A DNA stretch of 5,847 nucleotides from Spirochaetota bacterium (GTDB taxonomy: Bacteria; Spirochaetota; Leptospiria; Turneriellales; Turneriellaceae): contig JAKQXK010000511.1 of NCBI GenBank assembly GCA_029561505.1, positions 1-5,847 of the forward strand, given 5' to 3'. The number at the start of each line of letters is the position of its first letter. Position 1 is the stretch's first letter. Made by a program: the position numbers and the translations under genes. Under the pieces are notes generated by a model. The model had not been told where the DNA came from and ran no database searches. It worked only from the letters and a program-made list of their open reading frames with translations. Shown here one piece after another: positions 1-5,756 of this stretch.

Positions 1-171
1 GGCGGCGGGTTTGCCGATTTCGAGCAGATAGATCGGCCAGCGCTGCCCGTGGCGCGTGGGCGTCGAAAAGTCAAGCTGGCGCATACGCACGAGGCCCTCG
101 TGCCGCCTGACAAAGCGCAGTATGCGCCTTTCCCAGCGGTCGAATCGCAAAATTTCGCTGGTAGCCGACAT
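1..171 (-). CDS. Probable M14-family zinc carboxypeptidase, N-terminal fragment
   Basis: The minus strand is open from an ATG at 171-169 to the left edge and gives 57 residues beginning MSATSEILRFDRWERR. The segment HGQRWPIYLLEIGKP (residues about 42-56) resembles the N-terminal strand of M14 metallocarboxypeptidases, where a 'G-R/x-P-I-Y-x-x-x-I-G' stretch precedes the zinc-binding HxxE motif. The zinc ligands would lie outside the window, so the family call rests on this one motif and on the helical, Arg-rich N-terminus. There is no signal peptide, so the product is probably cytoplasmic. The ATG is the only plausible start, because an in-frame TGA lies 11 codons upstream (204-202). No clear Shine-Dalgarno sequence precedes it. 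Instead a strong hairpin (182-229) ends 10 bases before the ATG. That a gene is here is fairly secure; the family is tentative. Confidence 0.5.
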   Translation of the reverse strand, partial: MSATSEILRFDRWERRILRFVRRHEGLVRMRQLDFSTPTRHGQRWPIYLLEIGKPAA

Positions 172-181
172 GAGGGCAAAA

Positions 182-229
182 GACGAACCTGCAACACTTC
201 GTCAATGGACGAAGTATTGCAGGTTCGTC
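182..229 (-). repeat. 22-bp inverted repeat, leader hairpin of the M14-like gene
   Basis: The arms 182-203 (GACGAACCTGCAACACTTCGTC in two pieces: GACGAACCTGC then AACACTTCGTC) and 208-229 are complementary at 21 of 22 positions around a 4-base loop (204-207). The exception pairs C195 with A216. Read as minus-strand RNA this becomes a G-U wobble, so the helix is continuous only on that strand. The minus-strand stem is followed directly by four Ts (181-178) and then, six bases later, by the ATG of the M14-like gene. This looks like an intrinsic terminator or attenuator in that gene's leader. On the plus strand a run of six Ts (240-245) lies 10 bases beyond the stem, too far for a classical terminator. 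A cruciform or dispersed repeat is also possible. Confidence 0.7.
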
Positions 230-244
230 GTTCTCGCTGTTTTT

Positions 245-250
245 TATACT
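245..250 (+). promoter_or_regulatory. Candidate -10 box (TATACT) for the phosphatase gene
   Basis: TATACT differs from the TATAAT consensus at one base and lies 35 bases before the ATG at 286, which would give a leader of about 30 bases. No convincing -35 box is present at 16-18 bases: TTCGTC (224-229) is 15 bases away and TTGCAG (217-222) is 22 away, both within the right arm of the inverted repeat. The overlapping complement reads TATAAA on the minus strand (248-243) and could equally serve the divergent M14-like gene. Weak call. Confidence 0.3.
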
Positions 251-285
251 GCCGGTATGTCTAACTTTCCGATCTTCAAAAGAGA

Positions 286-2499
286 ATGCGCCGGCTGTTT
301 TTACCTACTTTTTATCTGGTCGCGAACATTCTGTCTTTCGGCGCCTCAGCTGCTTCGAGCGCGCTTTATGCGGGAATCATCACTTTTATTTTTGTTCTGT
401 ATGACAGCTATGCGATCAAATTGCCGGCTATCGACAAGCTGATTTTGGTCGTGGGCGCAATTGCGGGCCTCACGACGCTGATCCATGGTGTTTATTTTGG
501 TCTGTTTCATAAGGTAGGGCTCTCAGGCCTCACGCGTGGTATGCGGTTACTCAACCGCGCGATCACGCGCGGTGAAACCTGGTTCAAAATCGACATTCGC
601 CGCGACCTCAACGCCGACCAGTACCGCGAGCTGCACCGCATGCTGTGCTATCTGCCGCGCGAAAACGCCTGGATGTCTGTCGCCATGGTCGTGATGATCG
701 TCGCGGGCGTCATCGTCTATCTCAACCGCTGGCAGAATTACAGCTTCATTAACCTGATACAGGTCGGTGTCATCGCGGTGATCGCGGGCTTCATTCACGC
801 GGGCTTCGCGGCGGTCATTACCGAACTTGTGACAGGCGAAATGCGCACGCGCGTGAAGCAGATCATGTATGAAAAAAAGGTGGATTTCAAAGAGATCTCA
901 CTCTCGACGGTGCGCTCAAAGATCTTGTTTTTTATCATGATCATGATCGCGACCTTGTTTGTCTCGAACTTCATGGTCTATTACAACGTCGAGTTTCCGG
1001 TCATGATACGCTTCTCGCTGTTCGCGATCGCGATCGCAGCGATCATGGCGTATATGCTGTTCTCGATTGTCTTGCAGTCGCTGCGTGAGATTGAAGCGGC
1101 GTCGGTCAGTATTCGCGACGGCAAAGACGCGATGCTTTTTCCGCAGGCGCTCGACAGTGAATTTATCAATGTTGCCACGGGTCTGAATTCGGCGACGACC
1201 ACGATTCGCGATTACCAGCACAACCTCGAGCGCAAGGTCGACGAGCGCACAGCCGAACTTACCGCCGCAAACGATGCGCTGCATGCGAAAGACAAGCTCA
1301 TTCAGATGGAACTTGATTTTGCGTCAGAGATTCAGAAGGGTATTATACCCGCCAGCATCGACGAATGGAACGGCCTCAAATTCTACGGTTATTATAAACC
1401 CATGGAAAAGGTTTCGGGTGACTATTACGATGTTTTTCCTGCGCAAGGCAACCGGCTCGGCATTCTCATGGCCGACGTCTCTGGTCACGGAGTGCCGGCG
1501 GCTCTGATCACAACCATGGCGAAAGTCACCTTTGCTCGTTCGGCGCAGAATTCTCACTCGCCGGCGCAGACCTTTCGCGAGGTCAACGACCAGCTGCTGA
1601 AAATCGTGACCACGCAGGATTATCTGACCGCATTTTACCTGACAATCGATGAGACCCACCATTTCTATTATGGCAATGCCTCGCACCAGCAGGCAAAAAT
1701 TCTGCGCGCCGAATCGGGCGCGATAGAATCTCTCGATACCGATGGCCTGTTCGTCGGTGCGATGCCTGAGGCGAACGAAAGTTATGGCGAGAAAGAAGAA
1801 CGGCTCTTTGCCGGTGACCGCATCTTTCTTTATACCGACGGCCTCACCGAAATTCGCAACCGCAACGACGAAGAACTCGGCAATGAGCGGTTCGATGCCA
1901 TTCTGCAGAGCGCGCGCTCTCTGTCCGCGGCAGAGGCAGTACCCTTTATCGTCGCCGAAGTGTTCCGTTTCGCCGAAGGCAATAAGCCCAACGACGACAT
2001 CTCGATTCTGATGGCCGAAGTGAACCGCGAATATTCGCGCTTTCTGCAGATGGCTGCACGCGCATACCAGCAGATCGAGCAGGGCGACCGCCAGAGCGGC
2101 GCGCGGTTACTCGACGAAGCGATCAAACTCTATGGCAAGAACCTGCTATCGCTCAAGACGGCAGGCGCGGTCAACTTTGACCTTGGCCGCGTCGAAACGG
2201 CCGAACGCTATTTTAATGCATACGCCGATCTCAACCGGCAGAACGCCGAGGTTTTTTTCTTTCTGAGTTCCATCGCGATTATGCAGCGGCGTTACGATGT
2301 CGCCGAGTCACACGCGCGCGAGGCTATCAGCCTCAGGTCGAATTACGCCCTCGCGTTCAATAATCTGGCGATTGCCTGCCTCAACCTCGGCAAGTATGCG
2401 CTCGCCCGTTTTGCGATCGAAAAGGCGCTGGTGCACGAGCCTGAGAATGAAGAGATTCGTAAGAACGCTGAGAGGTTAGAAGAGCTGTTGAAGAGCTGA
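286..2499 (+). CDS. Membrane PP2C/SpoIIE-type (RsbU-like) serine phosphatase with HAMP-like linker and C-terminal TPR repeats
   Basis: A 737-residue protein. Hydrophobic segments suggest six or seven membrane helices: possibly 8-25, then about 26-44, 49-73, 129-147, 154-178, 212-232 and 238-264. A HAMP-like stretch (about 260-312) and a coiled coil (313-350) lead to QKGIIP, the usual entry to RsbU/SpoIIE phosphatase domains. Expected metal-binding motifs are present: GDYYD (D382), ADVSGHG (D397), YTDGLTE (D518) and PNDDIS (D570/D571), so the domain (about 350-580) should be active. The C-terminus (about 585-720) holds four TPR-like repeats ending in ALVHEPEN. Family members dephosphorylate phosphoserine on anti-sigma-factor antagonists in partner-switching pathways; no antagonist or kinase is encoded here. 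Membrane signals probably pass through HAMP to the phosphatase while the TPRs bind a partner (inference). The ATG at 286 is the first in-frame start after a stop ending at 264; its purine-rich AAAAGAGA lies unusually close. Confidence 0.9.
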   Translation: MRRLFLPTFYLVANILSFGASAASSALYAGIITFIFVLYDSYAIKLPAIDKLILVVGAIAGLTTLIHGVYFGLFHKVGLSGLTRGMRLLNRAITRGETWFKIDIRRDLNADQYRELHRMLCYLPRENAWMSVAMVVMIVAGVIVYLNRWQNYSFINLIQVGVIAVIAGFIHAGFAAVITELVTGEMRTRVKQIMYEKKVDFKEISLSTVRSKILFFIMIMIATLFVSNFMVYYNVEFPVMIRFSLFAIAIAAIMAYMLFSIVLQSLREIEAASVSIRDGKDAMLFPQALDSEFINVATGLNSATTTIRDYQHNLERKVDERTAELTAANDALHAKDKLIQMELDFASEIQKGIIPASIDEWNGLKFYGYYKPMEKVSGDYYDVFPAQGNRLGILMADVSGHGVPAALITTMAKVTFARSAQNSHSPAQTFREVNDQLLKIVTTQDYLTAFYLTIDETHHFYYGNASHQQAKILRAESGAIESLDTDGLFVGAMPEANESYGEKEERLFAGDRIFLYTDGLTEIRNRNDEELGNERFDAILQSARSLSAAEAVPFIVAEVFRFAEGNKPNDDISILMAEVNREYSRFLQMAARAYQQIEQGDRQSGARLLDEAIKLYGKNLLSLKTAGAVNFDLGRVETAERYFNAYADLNRQNAEVFFFLSSIAIMQRRYDVAESHAREAISLRSNYALAFNNLAIACLNLGKYALARFAIEKALVHEPENEEIRKNAERLEELLKS

Positions 2500-2500
2500 G

Positions 2501-2536
2501 TTAATTCTGTCCCGCCCTCAGGCGGGACAGAATTAA
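2501..2536. repeat. Perfect 16-bp palindrome between phosphatase and caspase-like genes
   Basis: The left arm TTAATTCTGTCCCGCC (2501-2516) and right arm GGCGGGACAGAATTAA (2521-2536) are exactly complementary around the loop CTCA. It begins one base after the phosphatase stop codon, so it probably forms the 3' end or a processing/stabilising structure of that mRNA. It is not a textbook intrinsic terminator, because the base run after it on the plus strand is eight As (2535-2542), not Ts. On the minus strand the T run lies before the stem. It may terminate weakly, protect the message from 3' exonucleases, or be a dispersed intergenic repeat. Confidence 0.75.
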
Positions 2537-2550
2537 AAAAAACTATCCGC

Positions 2551-2565
2551 CACGACGGGGTCGTG
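2551..2565 (+). promoter_or_regulatory. Small hairpin upstream of the caspase-like gene
   Basis: CACGAC (2551-2556) and GTCGTG (2560-2565) pair perfectly around a GGG loop, ending 12 bases before the chosen ATG at 2578. As RNA it could affect ribosome access, since no good Shine-Dalgarno sequence is visible there. As DNA it could be a short operator. A 6-bp stem can occur by chance, so the functional call is weak. Confidence 0.3.
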
Positions 2566-2577
2566 CGTCTAAGCAAT

Positions 2578-4080
2578 ATGCGAAGATTCATCTTGGCGGG
2601 TCTGGTTTTGGGCTCGGTATTTGCCTCAGGCAATCTTTTTGCGGCGCGTAAATTTGCGCTGATTGTCGGTACCAACTATAAAGGTTCTGAAATCAGCCCG
2701 CTCGGCCTTTGCGAAAAAGACGCAGATGCCATGAAGAAGTCGATTGCCGAAACCGGCAATTTTGAGCAGCAGAATATTCGCGTGCTTTTGGCCAATCAGG
2801 TTACGCGCGAAAACCTGCGCTCGGCAATTGTCGATTGGCTCGGCAAACAGGTCAAAGAGGGAGATCAGGTTTTCTTCTTTTTTGCAGGCCACGGGCAATT
2901 TTTTCGCGACCCGGCTGCCAAAAACGGCATGCGCAACTTCATCATCATGTTCCAGCGGCCGCACGTGTCTGACGACGAGCTTTCAGAGTGGTTCGGCAAG
3001 CTGAAGACCAAAAAAGCGGTCATAATTCTCGACTGCTGCTTTTCAGGCGGTATTGCGAAGAAAGGCGCGGCGACGCGCGGCGCAGGTAACGTACCCATAC
3101 CAGCGGGACAAGATTACGCCGTGCTGCAAGATCTCGAGAACGTACACTTTCAGAATAAGGTTGTGATTTCGTCGTCTGACGACAATGAGACAGCGATAGA
3201 GCTCGGCAAACCCATCGAACATGGCATCTTCACCTATTATTTCAGCAAGGCGATTCTCACAGCCGACCTGAACGGAGATAAGAGTATCACCGCCTATGAG
3301 GCGTTTTTCAAAGCACGCAACGAGACGACCAAAATGGCACAAAAAGCCAACCACAAGCAGGTACCGCAGATCAGCGGTGATGCTTCAGGCTTCTACTTTG
3401 TCGCCGCCGCGGCGGTAGCGCCTCCGCCGCCGCTGCCGGTTCTGCCACCGGTGCCTGTCGTTGTGCCCGAACCCGAGGTTGCGCCGCCGATTACGCCAGA
3501 AGAACCTCAGAACCCGAATAACAACAAGACCGGCACGCTCGTCATTAAAACTACCTACACGAAGGCTCAGCTCGGCGGCGGTATTCAGGTTTTTATCGAC
3601 AACGAAGAATATGACTTCAATCTGCAATACGTCGATTACGGTGCCTGGGGTAAAACCGCTCAGATCACCGTCAGCAAAATACCCAGCGGAGTGCATAACG
3701 TCACGATCAAGGCCGCAGGTTATTCTGACCAGGTCGTGAAAACGGGCATCGAGCCCAACCAGACCACGACCGAAACGATCACCTGCGGGCTTGCAGGTAA
3801 AGGTGCGATCGCCGGCAAGGTTTACCTCGAGACGTTTGATCAGGGTGCTGAAGGTTTTATCGTATTCATCAAACCTCTGCCAAATTTCAAACAGCCCACC
3901 GCGACCAGCCGCAAAGATGGTTCATTTGCCTTTACCGAAGTTAAACCAGGCAAATACACGGTATTCTTGCGGGGCTCTGCCCGCGCGATTATCAAACAGT
4001 ACGATCAGGAAATCACCGTCGAAGCGGATAAGATTACCAATCTTGATATTGTGCTGAGACGCCTGGTCGCGAAGAAATAA
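2578..4080 (+). CDS. Exported caspase-family (peptidase C14) protein with EF-hand-like loop, PEGA-like and carboxypeptidase-regulatory-like domains
   Basis: A 500-residue protein starting MRRFILAGLVLGSVFASG, a signal peptide with likely cleavage after FA at about 22, so it acts outside the cytoplasm. The caspase fold spans about 24-275. It has the catalytic His in FFAGHG (H105) and the Cys in LDCCFSGG, probably C154 by analogy with metacaspase DxCxSG, with C153 beside it. Both dyad residues are present, so proteolysis is plausible; caspase-like enzymes cut after Asp or basic residues, and the specificity cannot be read here. Residues 230-241 (DLNGDKSITAYE) match a calcium-binding EF-hand loop. 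A proline-rich linker (about 281-313) leads to a PEGA-like beta domain (about 318-405) and a carboxypeptidase-regulatory-like beta domain (about 407-494). An upstream in-frame GTG (2563) would add five residues, but the ATG gives the cleaner signal peptide. It lies 78 bases after the phosphatase gene and may share its transcript. Confidence 0.85.
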   Translation: MRRFILAGLVLGSVFASGNLFAARKFALIVGTNYKGSEISPLGLCEKDADAMKKSIAETGNFEQQNIRVLLANQVTRENLRSAIVDWLGKQVKEGDQVFFFFAGHGQFFRDPAAKNGMRNFIIMFQRPHVSDDELSEWFGKLKTKKAVIILDCCFSGGIAKKGAATRGAGNVPIPAGQDYAVLQDLENVHFQNKVVISSSDDNETAIELGKPIEHGIFTYYFSKAILTADLNGDKSITAYEAFFKARNETTKMAQKANHKQVPQISGDASGFYFVAAAAVAPPPPLPVLPPVPVVVPEPEVAPPITPEEPQNPNNNKTGTLVIKTTYTKAQLGGGIQVFIDNEEYDFNLQYVDYGAWGKTAQITVSKIPSGVHNVTIKAAGYSDQVVKTGIEPNQTTTETITCGLAGKGAIAGKVYLETFDQGAEGFIVFIKPLPNFKQPTATSRKDGSFAFTEVKPGKYTVFLRGSARAIIKQYDQEITVEADKITNLDIVLRRLVAKK

Positions 4081-4105
4081 GCGACCTCAGAGACCCACAG
4101 GCGTC
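4058..4105. terminator. Candidate structured junction between convergent genes
   Basis: GGTCGC (4065-4070) pairs with GCGACC (4081-4086) around a 10-base loop containing the caspase stop codon. An outer pair, GACGCCTG (4058-4065) with CAGGCGTC (4098-4105), encloses it; the two helices share only base 4065. The convergent stop codons are 6 bases apart, so any terminator must overlap the coding ends as these pairs do. No T run follows on either strand, so this would not be a standard intrinsic terminator. Confidence 0.25.
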
Positions 4106-4602
4106 GCCGTGCTGCTCGCTGCGGCAACAGGTGACGCCGAATCGGTCTCTTCGCTTTCATTCGATTCATAGTCGATCGTTTCGGCCGAGCTGTCGCCGAC
4201 GATGACAAAATCGATCTGGTCGATGACTTTGTTATTGAGCGCAATTTTTAACCTGTATTCGCCTTCGTCGAGGCTCTTGTAGTGGTCGATCAGCATTCCC
4301 TGACCTTCGATGATCATGCGGTTGCGCAGATCGACTTCCTGATAGCCGAGGCTTTTCTTTTGCAGCGATATACCATAATAACGGTCGCTTTTGGGTGAAG
4401 AGGGGCGGTAAGCATACCACAAGACATCATCGCGCTCAAACACGGGTTTGGTCTTGTAGCTGACGAAACGCTGCGGCTGAAAAAATTTCTGTTCGAGAGC
4501 TGGCAGGTTAGAATGGTCGGCGACGGTGAAAGCGAAGCGCCCGTGAGAGTTGCCGCAAGATACGCATAACGCCGCCAGCACCAGAAAACCTGAAATCCTC
4601 AT
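4087..4602 (-). CDS. Uncharacterised lipoprotein, 171 aa
   Basis: The product starts MRISGFLVLAALCVSCGN: a short basic n-region, a hydrophobic core and a cysteine (C16) after L-C-V-S. This fits the relaxed spirochaete lipobox, so the mature protein is probably lipid-anchored in the envelope. The body (about 20-135) is rich in short alternating hydrophobic stretches, for example SLDEGEYRLKIALNNKVIDQ, suggesting a small beta-sandwich. The last 35 residues are an acidic, then Ser/Ala/Thr-rich tail (YESNESEETDSASP onward), probably disordered. I do not recognise a family or function. The same frame stays open upstream to 4815, but that stretch overlaps the neighbouring gene and reads as Arg/Pro/Cys-rich nonsense, so the lipoprotein ATG is the better start. 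No clear Shine-Dalgarno is visible. It lies 44 bases after the other lipoprotein gene, probably as the second gene of an operon. Confidence 0.75.
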   Translation of the reverse strand: MRISGFLVLAALCVSCGNSHGRFAFTVADHSNLPALEQKFFQPQRFVSYKTKPVFERDDVLWYAYRPSSPKSDRYYGISLQKKSLGYQEVDLRNRMIIEGQGMLIDHYKSLDEGEYRLKIALNNKVIDQIDFVIVGDSSAETIDYESNESEETDSASPVAAASSTATPVGL

Positions 4603-4617
4603 ATTAGATTTTCGGTT

Positions 4618-4637
4618 AGCCAGCGGCAAAACTGGCT
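4618..4637 (-). other. Weak hairpin in the 44-base gap between the lipoprotein genes
   Basis: AGCCAG (4618-4623) and CTGGCT (4632-4637) can pair around an 8-base loop. No T run follows on the minus strand, so transcription probably continues into the downstream lipoprotein gene. A 6-bp stem may be chance. Confidence 0.2.
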
Positions 4638-4646
4638 TAAAAACTG

Positions 4647-5594
4647 TTACTTGCGGTAGGCGGCGAAATAGCCCTGGCCGTCTTTCACGATGCCCGGGCC
4701 GGCAGCAGACGGCCAGTTGAGGTTCTGGCCCCGCTGCGAATAGACGGCTCGCAGCGTCAGCTCGCGCACGTTTGCCATGAAAAGCGGCAGGCGAATGCGC
4801 GCATTCTTGCTCCATGAGTCTTTGCGAATTTCGATCAGCGGGTGTGGCAGCGCGATGTTACCACCGCCGTTCTTGTGCACCGATGCGCCGGGCCTGTAAA
4901 GATTCACAGTCGCAATCTCTTTCGTCAGCTTCAGGCGGGTCGCGAGATCAGCAGCTTTGATTTCGGGAAAGGCCAGCGTCACGAGCGCACGCGTGCCGAA
5001 CTGGCCACGGTTTGAAATTTCAATGACGCTTTGATCTCCGGCGACTTCGAATTGCTCTAAAAACGGCCAGATTTCGTCTGCCTGCCACGGCAGCCATTGC
5101 ATGCCGTTAAACCGGTACGCGACCTGACCCAGATTCAGAATCTCGTCGTTGGGCTTTTCTTCGATTTTGGTCATCTTGACGCTCATAGTATCGAAGCTGT
5201 CACCTTCGAATACCTGCATAAAATCTGCCGGGTCGAAGAGCGCGAGAGATTTTTTTCCCGTACCATAGGTCAGAAGAATGTGCGATTTTTTATTTCCCGT
5301 TGCGATAAAGAATATTTTGGGTTCAGCGAGCACCGACGAAAACGCATGGTGGCGCAGCAGCGTGTAACCCTTATCACCCGGTGTCAGCACAGCGAGGTGG
5401 GTCTTTTGTGCGGTTTCAAAGAGCGTAATTTCTTCGAGTGAAAGCGAAGAGTCGAGTTGGTATTTTTTCTGAATCAGAATCGTTTCAACCGGTGTGCCGG
5501 TGAGTTTCTCAAGTTCTGAGCGCGTGGGGTGCGGGCTCTTACGGCACGAGGCGGCGATGAGCAGCAACACCGTTGTTGCCATTAGACGTTTCAT
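4647..5594 (-). CDS. Uncharacterised lipoprotein, 315 aa
   Basis: The product starts MKRLMATTVLLLIAASCRKS: a lysine/arginine n-region, a hydrophobic core and a lipobox-like A-A-S-C with the lipidated Cys at 17, so it is an envelope lipoprotein. A short helical region follows (SELEKLTGTPVETI, 26-39). The rest looks mostly beta. Residues about 55-170 contain repeated strand-like segments ending RFNGMQWLPW, reminiscent of beta-propeller or integrin-like repeats, though no repeat signature is certain. Residues 180-315 include SNRGQFGTRALVTLAFPEI, like an Ig/CARDB-type sandwich. No catalytic motif is seen and I do not recognise the family. The ATG at 5594 is preceded by AGGG with 4 bases between; the frame stays open upstream to 5684, but those 30 residues would bury the signal peptide. 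It is the first gene of the minus-strand pair. Confidence 0.8.
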   Translation of the reverse strand: MKRLMATTVLLLIAASCRKSPHPTRSELEKLTGTPVETILIQKKYQLDSSLSLEEITLFETAQKTHLAVLTPGDKGYTLLRHHAFSSVLAEPKIFFIATGNKKSHILLTYGTGKKSLALFDPADFMQVFEGDSFDTMSVKMTKIEEKPNDEILNLGQVAYRFNGMQWLPWQADEIWPFLEQFEVAGDQSVIEISNRGQFGTRALVTLAFPEIKAADLATRLKLTKEIATVNLYRPGASVHKNGGGNIALPHPLIEIRKDSWSKNARIRLPLFMANVRELTLRAVYSQRGQNLNWPSAAGPGIVKDGQGYFAAYRK

Positions 5595-5598
5595 ATAT

Positions 5599-5602
5599 CC
5601 CT
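5599..5602 (-). promoter_or_regulatory. Ribosome binding site (AGGG) of the 315-aa lipoprotein gene
   Basis: On the minus strand AGGG is followed by ATAT and the ATG at 5594-5592, which supports this start over the longer frame. It lies in one arm of a 5-bp hairpin (CCCTG 5599-5603 with CAGGG 5607-5611, 3-base loop) that could partly hide it from ribosomes. Confidence 0.5.
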
Positions 5603-5669
5603 GCTGCAGGGGCGAGATGCGACGAACAGCGCGATACGGTATTGCTATGGCTTGACGATGCAGATTCGC

Positions 5670-5741
5670 TTGCAACCGCTGCAATATGCCATTCTCACAT
5701 GTCAGGCTTTATTCGCCCCGAACCGCTGCGCAGAGCAGCGG
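5670..5741 (+). promoter_or_regulatory. Hairpins in the leader of the PyrB-like gene
   Basis: CCGCTGC (5723-5729) and GCAGCGG (5735-5741) form a perfect 7-bp GC-rich stem with a 5-base loop, ending five bases before the Shine-Dalgarno. Upstream, TTGCA (5670-5674) pairs with TGCAA (5680-5684). The 9-base word AACCGCTGC occurs at 5674/5675-5682 region and again at 5721-5729, so the distal arm 5735-5741 could pair with either copy, giving alternative folds. No T run follows, so this is not a terminator-type attenuator. The whole 5595-5756 gap has a TTGACG (5652-5657) that resembles a -35 box but no convincing -10 at the right distance. Confidence 0.3.
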
Positions 5742-5746
5742 CCCCC

Positions 5747-5750
5747 GGAG
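5747..5750 (+). promoter_or_regulatory. Ribosome binding site (GGAG) that sets the GTG start of the PyrB-like gene
   Basis: GGAG lies six bases before the GTG at 5757, a standard spacing. It favours this start over an in-frame ATG at 5658, which has no comparable site and would add 33 residues unlike the family. Confidence 0.55.
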
Positions 5751-5756
5751 CCGCGC

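Noticed and set aside
49..442. Two plus-strand open frames (49-264 and 56-442) before and into the phosphatase gene
   Set aside because: They lie antisense to the M14-like gene, run through the inverted repeat, and one overlaps the phosphatase start; their products have no domain-like character.
1024..1037. Perfect 14-bp palindrome GCGATCGCGATCGC
   Set aside because: It is explained by alternating Ala and Ile codons in a membrane helix and has no loop or context suggesting regulation.
916..1284. Minus-strand open frame opposite the phosphatase gene
   Set aside because: Product is Arg/Asp/His-rich low complexity, as expected from the complement of membrane and coiled-coil codons.
2563..2577. 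GTG at 2563 as start of the caspase-like gene
   Set aside because: It adds five residues before a clean signal peptide, and the GGGG before it is too close to serve as a ribosome site.
4603..4815. 71-residue N-terminal extension of the 171-aa lipoprotein
   Set aside because: It overlaps the end of the upstream gene in another frame, reads as Arg/Pro/Cys-rich sequence and would bury the lipoprotein signal.
5595..5684. 30-residue extension of the 315-aa lipoprotein
   Set aside because: It would place the lipoprotein signal inside the protein, and the AGGG site supports the start at 5594.
5658..5756. ATG at 5658 as a longer start for the PyrB-like gene
   Set aside because: It adds 33 residues, Cys/Pro/Arg-rich, not seen in the family, while GTG at 5757 has a well-placed GGAG.
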